From an uncultured Prevotellaceae bacterium (lineage in GTDB: Bacteria; Bacteroidota; Bacteroidia; Bacteroidales; Bacteroidaceae), in the NCBI GenBank assembly GCA_900318995.1, contig ONMR01000001.1, positions 62,001 to 126,000 of the forward strand: a stretch of DNA of 64,000 nucleotides. Direction: 5' to 3'. This document shows, one piece after another, positions 54,139 through 61,567 of the stretch; position 1 is the stretch's first letter, and every line of letters starts with the position of its first letter. The position numbers were made by a program, and so were the translations under genes. Below the pieces are notes generated by a model. It made no database searches. It saw only the letters and a program-made list of their open reading frames with translations, and was not told the DNA's origin.

Positions 54139-56979
54139 TCATTTGGCCAGTTGGGACAGCCACTGCTTAAGGTCACTCATCCATTGCTGCCGGTAGACGA
54201 AGTTTTCATTGGCGCACCAGCCGTGTCCGCCTGTGGGATAGACGTGCAGAGCGGAGCGTACGCGGTTGGCCTGCAGGGCGTTGTAGTACTCTATGCTGTT
54301 GCGCACGGGCACCAGGTTGTCATCGGAGTTGGCCATGATGAATGCGGGCGGGGTATCGCGGGTAACCTGTTTCTCGTTTGAGTAGAGGTCTATCTGCTCT
54401 TGCGATGCGTTACGGCCCAGCAGGTTGTTGTGTGAACCCATGTGGGTGAATGTCTTGTCCATGGTGATGACCGGATAGAACAGAATCTGGAATTCGGGAC
54501 GCTGTTCCGGACCGTTGTAGTGGGTGGCGGCTGTGGCTGCCAGATGTCCGCCTGCGGAGCATCCCTGTACGCCTATCTTCCTGATTCCGTATTTATCGGC
54601 ATCAGCCTTGAGCAGACGCATGGCCTCATGCAGGTCATCCAGCGGAACCTCGGTGTGGCCGTTGGGCAGACGGTACTTGAGCACGGCCAGGGTTATGCCC
54701 TGGTCCATGTACCACTGAGCCATATTGTTGCCCTCCGATCCGTTCCAGACGTCGGTGTAACCACCGCCCGGGCAGGCAATGACAGCCAGGCCATTGGGGT
54801 TGGGAGCAGCCCAGATGCTGAGAGTGGGCTGTGTCACATTGGATACGTGCATATCCATAACCCTCTCGGGACCGGTAAGTCCGTTATCGGTAGGTGCACC
54901 GTTTGGCCAAAGGTTGATTACGGCTGTGGGCTCAGGTACCTGCGGAGCGGCAGGAGCCTGTGCAGCCTGGGCCGGCGGGTTGTAGCGTGTCATCCAGACC
55001 TCCATGTTGCCGTTGCCGCGATGTGCCCATGCGTAGTAGGGGATTAGGCGTAGCTTGACCTGATTGGCGCGGGCCACATTGCCTGTATAGTTGTCATAGG
55101 CGGTGGTCTCAAGGGCATTCATTGCGTATGCACGTCCCTCAACGTTCATCTTGAACGGAATCACCTTGAAATCGGAGTTGGCGGGTAGTGATGTGTTGAG
55201 TATGTTGTAGTCATTGTCGGCCCACTCTGCGCAATATACCAGCGGCCCGCGCTCAACGGCTATCTTGCCGCGGTCCTCAACCACCTGACGGTGAGCGGTA
55301 ACTATGCGGGGCTCCATGTCAAAGTGGATGCTTACCACATCTCCCTTTTTCCATTTACGGTCTATGCCGAAATATCCGTCCTGGAGCGTTGCCTCTACGG
55401 TCTCTCCGTTAACCTGAACGGTGTATCCCGGGGTCTTGCCGTCCGAGTAGCGGTAAAGGTCAGTGGGAACCACCTCATTGCGTACCCATCCGGGTATGCG
55501 GATGTTCAGACAGAACTGTCCCGGAGTCTTATCGACGGTAATCTTTATATCACCGTTCCAGGGATACTCGGTTGACTGGGTTATCTGAACGTTCTTGCCG
55601 CCCACCTTGGTAGCAAGTGTGTTGGACATAAAGAGGTTCACAAACAGCTTGTTGTCCTTTACGGCATATACGTAACCGGGAACCGACGGTATGAATCGGC
55701 ATATGTTGCTGGGGCAGCAGGCACAGCCGAACCATGCTTGACGCTGATGCTGTCCGTGGCTCTCCAGCGGGTTGGGGTAGAAGAATCCGCCTCCGTCCAG
55801 ACTCACGCCGCTTATAACGCCGTTGTACAGGGCGCGCTCCAGCACATCCATGTACTTGGCATCGCCGTGCAGCAGGAACAGACGGTAGTTGGTATAGACA
55901 TTGGCAATGGCGGCGCAGGTCTCACAGTAGCCGTTCATGTTGGGCAGGTCATAGTTCTCGGTAAATCCCTCGCTGCCTCCGGTTGAGCCGATGCCTCCGG
56001 TCAGGTACATCTTCTTTCCTACCATATTGTCCCAAATACGGTCTATAGCGGTCACGTATGACTGATCGCCGGTCAGGGCGGCCACATCGGCCATACCGGA
56101 GTACATGTAACCGGCGCGGACGGAGTGGCCTACAGCCTCATCCTGCTCAATTACCGGCTTGTAAGACTGGTCATACTTGTCCTTGCGGGCGGTCTTGCCC
56201 TTGTTGTCCAGGAACAGTTTGGCCTCATCCAGGTATTTCTTGTCACCCGTTACCAGATAGAGTTTGGCCAGCGCCATCTCGGCTATCTGATGTCCGGGAA
56301 CCACCACCTTCTGGTCCGGACCGTAACCGATCTCACGGCATACACAGTCGGCATAGCGGATGGCTATATCCAGGAACTTGCGGCTTCCGGTGGCCTGATA
56401 GTGGGCTATGGCACCTTCTACCATGTGGCCCAGGTTATAGAGCTCATGGCTACCGCTCTCCTCGGCACTCCAGCGGGTAGGGCCTGACCAATCGTGCGGA
56501 TGGGCGGGGTTCATGGTGCGGGCGGTGTAGAGATAGCCGTCGGGCTCCTGCGCTGCGGCCACTATATCCAGTACGCTGTCTATGTAGGCCTCCAACTTCT
56601 TGTCAGGATAGGTCTGCAGCAGGTAGCTGGCACCTTCTATTGTCTTATAGACATCGGTGTCATCAAACGGGAACTGGGTGGGGCGGTAGTTGCTGCTGTT
56701 GTCGCCGCGGGCGGTCTCGGCCATCTTGGCGGCGGCATGCTCAAAGTTTGTGTAGCGGTCCGTCTCCTCACACTTGCTGAATGCCAGCGGAATGGTAACC
56801 TCACGGCTCTGGCGGATACGGTCACCCCAGAATGTCTCTGGTGCCACCTTGACCTGGGTGAACGGCACGTTACCTATGGGATAACTTGGCTTGTCGGCTT
56901 TCTTGGCAGCTACAAGGCTTATGCCTATGGCTACTATAGAAACATAAAGGGTTGTTTTGACGATTGATTTCATACTCAT
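54139..56979 (-). CDS. Fusion of GH127 beta-L-arabinofuranosidase and alpha/beta-hydrolase esterase
   Basis: About 946 residues with a signal peptide (MKSIVKTTLYVSIVAIGISL region). Residues ~40-640 match GH127 (DUF1680). The zinc-thiolate site is complete: Glu and Cys in GYCETCAA (about 351 and 353) and the Cys pair in FGCACCPSNICRF (about 419-420), where the first Cys is the nucleophile in HypBA1. A Pro/Ala linker leads to an alpha/beta hydrolase (about 690-946) with GCSAGGHLAA and GGHGWCAN. It probably removes both arabinose and acetyl side groups. ATGs at 56979 and 56973 are both possible starts; the frame further upstream overlaps the tRNA and its promoter. Confidence 0.92.
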   Translation of the reverse strand: MSMKSIVKTTLYVSIVAIGISLVAAKKADKPSYPIGNVPFTQVKVAPETFWGDRIRQSREVTIPLAFSKCEETDRYTNFEHAAAKMAETARGDNSSNYRPTQFPFDDTDVYKTIEGASYLLQTYPDKKLEAYIDSVLDIVAAAQEPDGYLYTARTMNPAHPHDWSGPTRWSAEESGSHELYNLGHMVEGAIAHYQATGSRKFLDIAIRYADCVCREIGYGPDQKVVVPGHQIAEMALAKLYLVTGDKKYLDEAKLFLDNKGKTARKDKYDQSYKPVIEQDEAVGHSVRAGYMYSGMADVAALTGDQSYVTAIDRIWDNMVGKKMYLTGGIGSTGGSEGFTENYDLPNMNGYCETCAAIANVYTNYRLFLLHGDAKYMDVLERALYNGVISGVSLDGGGFFYPNPLESHGQHQRQAWFGCACCPSNICRFIPSVPGYVYAVKDNKLFVNLFMSNTLATKVGGKNVQITQSTEYPWNGDIKITVDKTPGQFCLNIRIPGWVRNEVVPTDLYRYSDGKTPGYTVQVNGETVEATLQDGYFGIDRKWKKGDVVSIHFDMEPRIVTAHRQVVEDRGKIAVERGPLVYCAEWADNDYNILNTSLPANSDFKVIPFKMNVEGRAYAMNALETTAYDNYTGNVARANQVKLRLIPYYAWAHRGNGNMEVWMTRYNPPAQAAQAPAAPQVPEPTAVINLWPNGAPTDNGLTGPERVMDMHVSNVTQPTLSIWAAPNPNGLAVIACPGGGYTDVWNGSEGNNMAQWYMDQGITLAVLKYRLPNGHTEVPLDDLHEAMRLLKADADKYGIRKIGVQGCSAGGHLAATAATHYNGPEQRPEFQILFYPVITMDKTFTHMGSHNNLLGRNASQEQIDLYSNEKQVTRDTPPAFIMANSDDNLVPVRNSIEYYNALQANRVRSALHVYPTGGHGWCANENFVYRQQWMSDLKQWLSQLAK

Positions 56980-56998
56980 AAGCGGTTTAGTCTCTTTT

Positions 56999-57031
56999 TT
57001 TGCAAACTTAAGCAAAAAAGCAGTATCTTCG
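56999..57031 (+). promoter_or_regulatory. Promoter of tRNA-Arg(CCT)
   Basis: TTTG (56999-57002), a 21-base gap and TATCTTCG (57024-57031), 27 bases before the tRNA. On the opposite strand the overlapping TAAGTTTG (57003-57010) is a perfect -7 element for the GH127 gene. Confidence 0.55.
57003..57010 (-). promoter_or_regulatory. -7 promoter element for the GH127-esterase gene
   Basis: Minus-strand TAAGTTTG (perfect TAnnTTTG) lies 23 bases before the ATG at 56979. It overlaps the tRNA promoter region on the other strand. Confidence 0.5.
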
Positions 57032-57057
57032 CGGCCGAATAGGTTGAAAACCAGTTT

Positions 57058-57129
57058 GCCTCTGTAGTTCAATGGATAGAACGGAAGTTTCCTAAACTTT
57101 AAATTTGGGTTCGATTCCCAGCGGGGGTA
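57058..57129 (+). tRNA. tRNA-Arg, anticodon CCT
   Basis: The cloverleaf folds fully: acceptor 57058-57064 with 57122-57128, D-arm GTTC/GAAC, anticodon stem GAAGT/ACTTT with loop TTCCTAA (anticodon 57091-57093, reading AGG), a 4-base variable loop, T-loop TTCGATT, discriminator A. CCA is not encoded. The acceptor stem has three G-U wobbles, one of which (57061-57125) is absent in the displaced original 3' end at 63444-63458. Its 3' end is the attachment site of the integrative element. Confidence 0.95.
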
Positions 57130-57131
57130 CA
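57117..57131 (+). other. attL, 3' end of tRNA-Arg
   Basis: CCCAGCGGGGGTACA covers the T-stem 3' strand, the acceptor 3' strand and two bases beyond. It recurs at 63444-63458 with one change (G at 57125, A at 63452). Confidence 0.85.
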
Positions 57132-57139
57132 TTAGAACG

Positions 57140-57182
57140 ATGCTAATTGACTGATATTCGGTTGATTAGCATTATTCTTTTT
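57140..57182 (+). terminator. Terminator for tRNA-Arg supplied by the element
   Basis: ATGCTAAT (57140-57147) pairs with ATTAGCAT (57165-57172), followed by TATTCTTTTTC. It lies inside the element and replaces the original terminator now at 63453. Confidence 0.7.
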
Positions 57183-57188
57183 CAATTA

Positions 57189-57207
57189 TTGGCGACATAT
57201 TGGCGAC
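57189..57207 (+). other. Left arm-type integrase sites, two TTGGCGAC copies
   Basis: TTGGCGAC at 57189-57196 and 57200-57207, 11 bases apart (one helical turn). Three direct copies and one inverted copy lie at the other end of the element. Confidence 0.65.
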
Positions 57208-57246
57208 TTAATGATTTTTTGCCCCCAAAATGGCCATATCAGAACA

Positions 57247-57282
57247 TAAAAATCACCGCCCAATCTCTCGACCAGACGGTGA
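57247..57282 (-). terminator. Terminator for the leftward operon of the element
   Basis: On the minus strand TCACCG (57277-57282) pairs with CGGTGA (57253-57258), followed by TTTTTATG. It lies just downstream of the 190-aa gene. Confidence 0.65.
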
Positions 57283-57299
57283 CAACTGAATCATTGCTA

Positions 57300-57872
57300 T
57301 CAATGCAATTTTCTATGGAACAAATTTACTAAAACTCTACCTAATGTCCTATCTGCACGTTCTTGATACATTTCCATTTTCATCATCTTCTTTCCGTATG
57401 GTGTCAATATACCTCTATATGTAAACTTTCCCCATTTGCGGTATGCATCTTCATGTCTGTGACATTGTGAATACGTTCTTGCAATCTTGCTCTCCATTTG
57501 TATAGAATACTTTGGATTGGATATAACATGTCTGGGCAAGAATGCGCCACCACTATTCCCATGATAGTTGATTCTGCAATAATATAGTTTGCGGAACTTT
57601 ATGCCGGTATAAGGATTATAGAAAAACCATTGTTCGCCAATGCCCAGATTAGTTGGCTCTCTCCGCAATTCCCATGTGACTTGCATTGTTTCCTCACCCT
57701 CACTCTTGCAAATGATCATGCAAGTCATCTTTGTCAGGTCAACATTGATGGTGAAATCCACGTCATAACCTTGAACGTATGCCGTTCCATGCAACGTTGT
57801 TCTATCAGATAAGAATGCACCCCCATCTTTCAATGTCGAAATCTTCAACCTCAATGTTTCATCCAATATCAT
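57300..57872 (-). CDS. Unknown protein of the integrative element (190 aa)
   Basis: I do not recognise this protein. It has no signal peptide or membrane segment. The first half looks beta-rich (LHGTAYVQGYDVDFTINVDL; CMIICKSEGEETMQVTWELR; QWFFYNPYTGIKFRKLYYCR). The second half is basic (RTYSQCHRHEDAYRKWGKFTYRG; ADRTLGRVLVNLFHRK), which could allow nucleic-acid contact. It is the last gene of the leftward operon, preceded by the TGAACA motif cluster and followed by a terminator. In satellites or integrative elements such a terminal gene is often accessory cargo, but nothing here shows a function. Confidence 0.7.
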   Translation of the reverse strand: MILDETLRLKISTLKDGGAFLSDRTTLHGTAYVQGYDVDFTINVDLTKMTCMIICKSEGEETMQVTWELRREPTNLGIGEQWFFYNPYTGIKFRKLYYCRINYHGNSGGAFLPRHVISNPKYSIQMESKIARTYSQCHRHEDAYRKWGKFTYRGILTPYGKKMMKMEMYQERADRTLGRVLVNLFHRKLH

Positions 57873-57926
57873 AACCTAAATTATTTGAGAACTTATACTA
57901 TTTACTCTGATATTACCCCCGTTCAA

Positions 57927-57994
57927 TGTTCATTCATGAACACATGAACAGATAAACAAATGAACACTTTGAACACCTTGAACATACATGAACA
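57927..57994. repeat. Cluster of TGAACA motifs (iteron-like)
   Basis: Six direct TGAACA hexamers (starts 57937, 57945, 57961, 57970, 57979, 57989) and one inverted TGTTCA (57927) lie within 68 bases, spaced 8-10 or 16 bases. Two more inverted copies occur at 59072 and 59081. They fill most of the non-coding gap between the primase-like gene and the 190-aa gene. Confidence 0.75.
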
Positions 57995-57999
57995 CAACC

Positions 58000-58956
58000 T
58001 TACAATATCACATCATGCCAATCAAATCCGTCATTCCAAACAACACCTTTGGTGATAGTGTCCATTATCAAATCACCGATGTCATCACCCTGATTGATAA
58101 ACTTGCGTTCCATGACATCTGAAATGACCGTTGTGGGGTTGAACTTGCATATATTGTCACATAATACACTCCACTTGTCAAACATTCCGTTATCTGGGAA
58201 TAATACCACGTTGTGACCTTTAAGTGATTTGAACATATCGACATTGATATTACTGCAACCGCCCGTTGCCAAACAGATACCAGATTCAAGAATGCATGAA
58301 AATATCAATGCGGTTTTCTCACTCTCCACAACCATGATGTCATCTTCCGGTTGGCACTTGTTTAGGAGATGTTCACCAAATAGACATTGATTGAGGTTGT
58401 AATCATCAAAATTCAAAAGTGTGTGCGCCCACGTCACTTGATTGAATGGTTTCTTAACTCTCTTTCCGTCATCTGGGTTATACTGCATTATCTTTCCGGC
58501 TCTGATGTGTCCACATCTGTCAACTTGCCAATAGACAACTGCACCACCACCGAAATGATTTGATGTGCCGACATAATAACGGCCCACGATCTCGGCAACC
58601 TTATTCACTCCAAACCATCTGACAAGATATTGAATCAGATTATTTGAATCAGGTGAACACATCGATTGTTTGAGCAATGATGCATCCATATAACTTGTTT
58701 TTGGCTTTGCCTGGACTCGATGTGGGCCTTGTGGCGGTATATAATGATATGGCCTTTGATATGTGTCAAGTTCATTAAGATACTCTTTTGGTGGGCAATG
58801 ATAACCGCATTTGTTCTCACGGTCACATCTACCAACGGCATCATTCAGGATATGGCCATAATCATCCACATACGGAACGAATGTTTTTTGTCCGCATCTG
58901 GGGCATATAATCTTTTTGTGTTCTTGACTTTTTGCAAGATGATATTTGTAATCCAT
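58000..58956 (-). CDS. DUF6371/primase-like protein with zinc finger and Toprim-like region
   Basis: A 318-residue protein. An N-terminal zinc finger (IICPRCGQKTF, then GRCDRENKCGYHCPP) resembles CHC2-type primase fingers. A Toprim-like core follows, with DIMVVESEKTALIFS (catalytic-type Glu), a LATGGCSN loop and VVLFPDNGMFDKW, where the second acidic position of the usual DxD is Gly. This matches the DUF6371 proteins I know from Bacteroidetes mobile elements. It is expected to make primers at the element's origin. Its start codon lies inside a 21-bp sequence repeated exactly 100 bp upstream, on the far side of the iterons. Confidence 0.8.
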   Translation of the reverse strand: MDYKYHLAKSQEHKKIICPRCGQKTFVPYVDDYGHILNDAVGRCDRENKCGYHCPPKEYLNELDTYQRPYHYIPPQGPHRVQAKPKTSYMDASLLKQSMCSPDSNNLIQYLVRWFGVNKVAEIVGRYYVGTSNHFGGGAVVYWQVDRCGHIRAGKIMQYNPDDGKRVKKPFNQVTWAHTLLNFDDYNLNQCLFGEHLLNKCQPEDDIMVVESEKTALIFSCILESGICLATGGCSNINVDMFKSLKGHNVVLFPDNGMFDKWSVLCDNICKFNPTTVISDVMERKFINQGDDIGDLIMDTITKGVVWNDGFDWHDVIL

Positions 58957-59063
58957 GACTATCTTTTTTCAGCCGTTAAATACACGCTATTTCCACGCTA
59001 TTCACACGTAATTCACACGTAATTTCCACGTAATTTCCACGCTATTTGCAATCCATGACTATC
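58943..59063. repeat. 21-bp direct repeats flanking the iteron array
   Basis: The sequences at 58943-58963 and 59043-59063 differ at one base (T/C at 58949/59049), are exactly 100 bp apart and frame the iterons. The left copy contains the primase start region; the right copy keeps the ATG but runs into a stop after four codons (M-D-C-K). Confidence 0.85.
58983..59048. repeat. Six tandem 11-bp iterons, candidate replication origin
   Basis: Six units without gaps: CACGCTATTTC, CACGCTATTCA, CACGTAATTCA, CACGTAATTTC, CACGTAATTTC and CACGCTATTTG. The common core is CACG-(C/T)-(T/A)-ATT. The 11-bp period puts every unit on the same DNA face. The position between the RepA-like ATPase gene and the primase gene is that of an iteron origin. 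Confidence 0.9.
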
Positions 59064-59122
59064 CGTTTTAATGTTCATCATGTTCAATGCGTTTACATCA
59101 TTTGCTCGAACACTTAATCATC

Positions 59123-60130
59123 TTACATATTGGCATACTTGTTCACACTCCCCACCGACAAATCAAGTTGTCTTGCAATCTCACGTTGCGGAACATTCGC
59201 TTTGCGCAATTCCTTGACTTTTTCAATCTTTTCCTCACTTATTCCGTTTGCATTAGAAACAAGATGTTCGGATTCAAAACCGAATCTTTCAAATTGGAAA
59301 TGAACAAAGTTGTCTGGGTTAACCTTGCAGACTCTACACACGGCCACATTATCGGTGTCATAAGTGAACTTTCCGTTGCGACATTTAATCTGTTTGAGAT
59401 AACGGACATCAGAACCTTGACAACTCTTGCCGATGGCAAAACTACTATCACAAAAGTTCATCAGCATCTTTGAACCGCCCAGATGGTTTTGTGTGATTGG
59501 ATCACTTTGGTTTCTTTTGGGGGTGTGGGCCAATAGCAATGCGGACAAATATGATTCACGGCATAACCGATGAATCCATTTCATCAATGGCAATGCATCT
59601 TTCGCGGTTTCCGTTCCGTTCTTTAACCATGTGATGTTATCAATGATTATCACCTTGACACCCGTTTCTTTAATCAGGCCGGATAACTCGCTTTTTAAGT
59701 ATTCCTCAAATCTTACATCATCAGGCATGTCATCAATATTGTCCATCTCGACACGTTCAAACAATTCATCAAAGATGTAGTGATTTGTTCCCTCAATACT
59801 GCATCTTATCTCAAATTGCTTTGAGGTCAACTCAAAATCAAAATATAAGACTCTTTGTTTCTCTGCATCCATCTGGAATCCGGCTATTGGTGTTCCTCTA
59901 CTGATGGAATCTGCTATCTGAACCGCGAGAATGGATTTGCCAGCATTGGTATCACTGAACAATATACACACCTCACCCTCACACCATAAGTCACCAAACA
60001 GATGTTTTGGCATGGGTTGATTTTTCGCGTCATTCAACCATTGATTGGCTTTTTTGACCGTAAACAACCCATTGGTTTTGGGTTCATCAATGGGGTTGTC
60101 TATTATGCTGAAATCTGGGTTTGTTTCCAT
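59123..60130 (-). CDS. RepA-like AAA ATPase (DnaB/RecA fold) with C-terminal HTH
   Basis: A 335-residue P-loop ATPase of the RepA/AAA_25 type: Walker A in CILFSDTNAGKSILAVQIAD (about residues 50-72), Walker B in GVKVIIIDNITWL, and a sensor-like LSALLLAHTPKR. RSF1010 RepA is a hexameric replicative helicase of this fold. The C terminus adds an HTH (VPQREIARQLDLSVGSVNKYANM), which could bind the nearby iterons. It lies 35 bases after the excisionase-like gene, in one operon, and is followed by the iterons. Confidence 0.85.
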   Translation of the reverse strand: METNPDFSIIDNPIDEPKTNGLFTVKKANQWLNDAKNQPMPKHLFGDLWCEGEVCILFSDTNAGKSILAVQIADSISRGTPIAGFQMDAEKQRVLYFDFELTSKQFEIRCSIEGTNHYIFDELFERVEMDNIDDMPDDVRFEEYLKSELSGLIKETGVKVIIIDNITWLKNGTETAKDALPLMKWIHRLCRESYLSALLLAHTPKRNQSDPITQNHLGGSKMLMNFCDSSFAIGKSCQGSDVRYLKQIKCRNGKFTYDTDNVAVCRVCKVNPDNFVHFQFERFGFESEHLVSNANGISEEKIEKVKELRKANVPQREIARQLDLSVGSVNKYANM

Positions 60131-60165
60131 AATAATTGCATCGAATAATGATTCATTCCTGGTAA

Positions 60166-60468
60166 TTACTTATTCTCCAAAATGCTTTGAATGTCAGTTG
60201 ACTTGTATCGTTGCTGACCGCCCACAACAATGGGAACGAGATATCCCGTCTTTTTCCATCTCCACAATGTTGATGATGTGATGCTTAACATCTTCATCAC
60301 CTTATCAGATGTCAAATAGGTCACGTTCTTGTTGTCTGCAATGGTCTGTTCCATTTCCCTTGCACATTCAGCAACAAGCATTTCATTTGCAGTCACCAAA
60401 TCCTTTGCGGAGATGGAGATGATTACGTTTGGGCATTCCTTTGCCAATTCAATCAAATTAGTTGTCAT
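60166..60468 (-). CDS. Excisionase-like helix-turn-helix protein
   Basis: A 100-residue protein from the chosen ATG (MTTNLIELAKECPNVIISIS) ending with a MerR/excisionase-type HTH (LTSDKVMKMLSITSSTLWRWKKTGYLVPIVVGGQQRYKSTDI). Proteins of this type in Bacteroidetes elements direct excision or regulate the replication operon. The frame is open further upstream, with ATGs at 60567, 60564 and 60561 just downstream of a perfect -7 element, so a 131-133-residue form is possible. It is the first gene of the replication operon and has a palindromic operator-like site upstream. Confidence 0.8.
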   Translation of the reverse strand: MTTNLIELAKECPNVIISISAKDLVTANEMLVAECAREMEQTIADNKNVTYLTSDKVMKMLSITSSTLWRWKKTGYLVPIVVGGQQRYKSTDIQSILENK

Positions 60469-60575
60469 AATCTTTTGTTTTATTGGTTCGCCCCTCATGG
60501 CATCCGTCAATGCCATTGTTTCGGCTATGGGAAATCTGATGCCGTTGACGGTCACTGACATCATCATGTCCGATG

Positions 60576-60640
60576 CAAAACTATAATCACATATAGCAAA
60601 CAAAAATGGGTTAACCCATGTCAACCCAACACCACAACCC
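60576..60640 (-). promoter_or_regulatory. Promoter and palindromic operator of the replication operon
   Basis: On the minus strand a perfect -7 element TAGTTTTG (60576-60583) has TTTG upstream (60601-60604, gap 17). Immediately upstream lie the perfect 14-bp palindrome ATGGGTTAACCCAT (60606-60619) and two GGGTTG half sites (60622-60627, 60635-60640). This is the layout of a repressor or activator binding site. Confidence 0.6.
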
Positions 60641-60682
60641 ATTGCACCATCTATAATTGTCTATCAGTCATCATAATGTTGC

Positions 60683-60721
60683 ATAAAAAAAGCGGAGATT
60701 CTGTTAAAAATACTCCGCTTT
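60683..60721 (-). terminator. Terminator after the 268-aa gene
   Basis: On the minus strand AAAGCGGAG (60713-60721) pairs perfectly with CTCCGCTTT (60689-60697), loop of 15, followed by TTTTATGC. It separates the integrase-side operon from the replication operon. Confidence 0.85.
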
Positions 60722-60743
60722 CATCTGATTGATTCAGTAATCA

Positions 60744-61550
60744 TCAATGGGATGTGGTTGATGTATCACACAAATCTTTATTTGTCAGGTAATTCCCATC
60801 AGCACTATATCTGAATATCCCGTTTACACTTACCCAATCCCATTTATTGCCCCATTTCCTTTCAATGATAGGTTTGTATTGTTTTTCTTGTCCTTTAATG
60901 GGTATTCCGCGCAACCATCTGGACAAATCTGCTTGACTACCAGACCAAATCAAATCATCATCAATGAGTCTTGCTTGATATCTCATATAAGAGAAAGACG
61001 GATGTTTTTTAATCTTATCAATCATCGTCTTTATCTCTCTTGACTTATGTTTGGTCTTTTTCACCGCCAGAACACTATCGGCCCACACCTCATATCCAAC
61101 ATCGATGTTATCAGGAATCATCTTGTTGTTATCTCGATATTCTTTAACCAGCTCTTTGCATACATCAGGATAATATTGATATATCCATTTTAGCCATGAT
61201 AATGCCATTGCCAATGGTTTTCGAATCCAACTGCATTCCGATGGATTTGAATAATATGGGTCATTAGGGTTAGGTCTATGGGTCAGATGTATCAAATCAA
61301 GCAATGAACGTATGAAATCAAAATCATATGTTGCCAATGGTATTCCTTTGAACTTGCAATCACGGAGATAACTTTGATAATTGATATCATTCTCTTGAAA
61401 CAACCCATTGTTGCGCCCCCAATCCCCACATAATTTGTTGCATTGCTCATGCCATATGGCTGATCCAAATGGTATTCTACTTGAATAATTGGAAAGACTC
61501 AATCCGATATAAGATTGAATCTCTTTGATAATCTCTTTGTATGGGAACAT
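60744..61550 (-). CDS. Unknown protein of the integrative element (268 aa)
   Basis: I do not recognise this protein. It is soluble, aromatic-rich and mostly helical, with no signal peptide. Notable stretches are CSWIRKPLAMALSWLKWIYQ, a basic patch KKTKHKSREIKTMIDKIKKHP, and a C-terminal part with SQADLSRWLRGIPIKG and ERKWGNKWDWVSVNGIF. The SQADLSRWLRG segment, with WSG before it, could be a small HTH. It follows the 84-aa gene by 17 bases and ends before a strong terminator, so it belongs to the integrase-side operon. Confidence 0.7.
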   Translation of the reverse strand: MFPYKEIIKEIQSYIGLSLSNYSSRIPFGSAIWHEQCNKLCGDWGRNNGLFQENDINYQSYLRDCKFKGIPLATYDFDFIRSLLDLIHLTHRPNPNDPYYSNPSECSWIRKPLAMALSWLKWIYQYYPDVCKELVKEYRDNNKMIPDNIDVGYEVWADSVLAVKKTKHKSREIKTMIDKIKKHPSFSYMRYQARLIDDDLIWSGSQADLSRWLRGIPIKGQEKQYKPIIERKWGNKWDWVSVNGIFRYSADGNYLTNKDLCDTSTTSH

Positions 61551-61567
61551 ATTGCCGTTGTTATTGG

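Noticed and set aside
56980-57132. Open frame extending the GH127 gene 51 codons upstream over the tRNA
   Set aside because: It is antisense to tRNA-Arg and its promoter, includes the perfect -7 element of the GH127 gene, and lies before a clear signal peptide.
58983-59048. CRISPR array
   Set aside because: Units are 11 bp and directly adjacent with no spacers; there are no cas genes. Iterons fit better.
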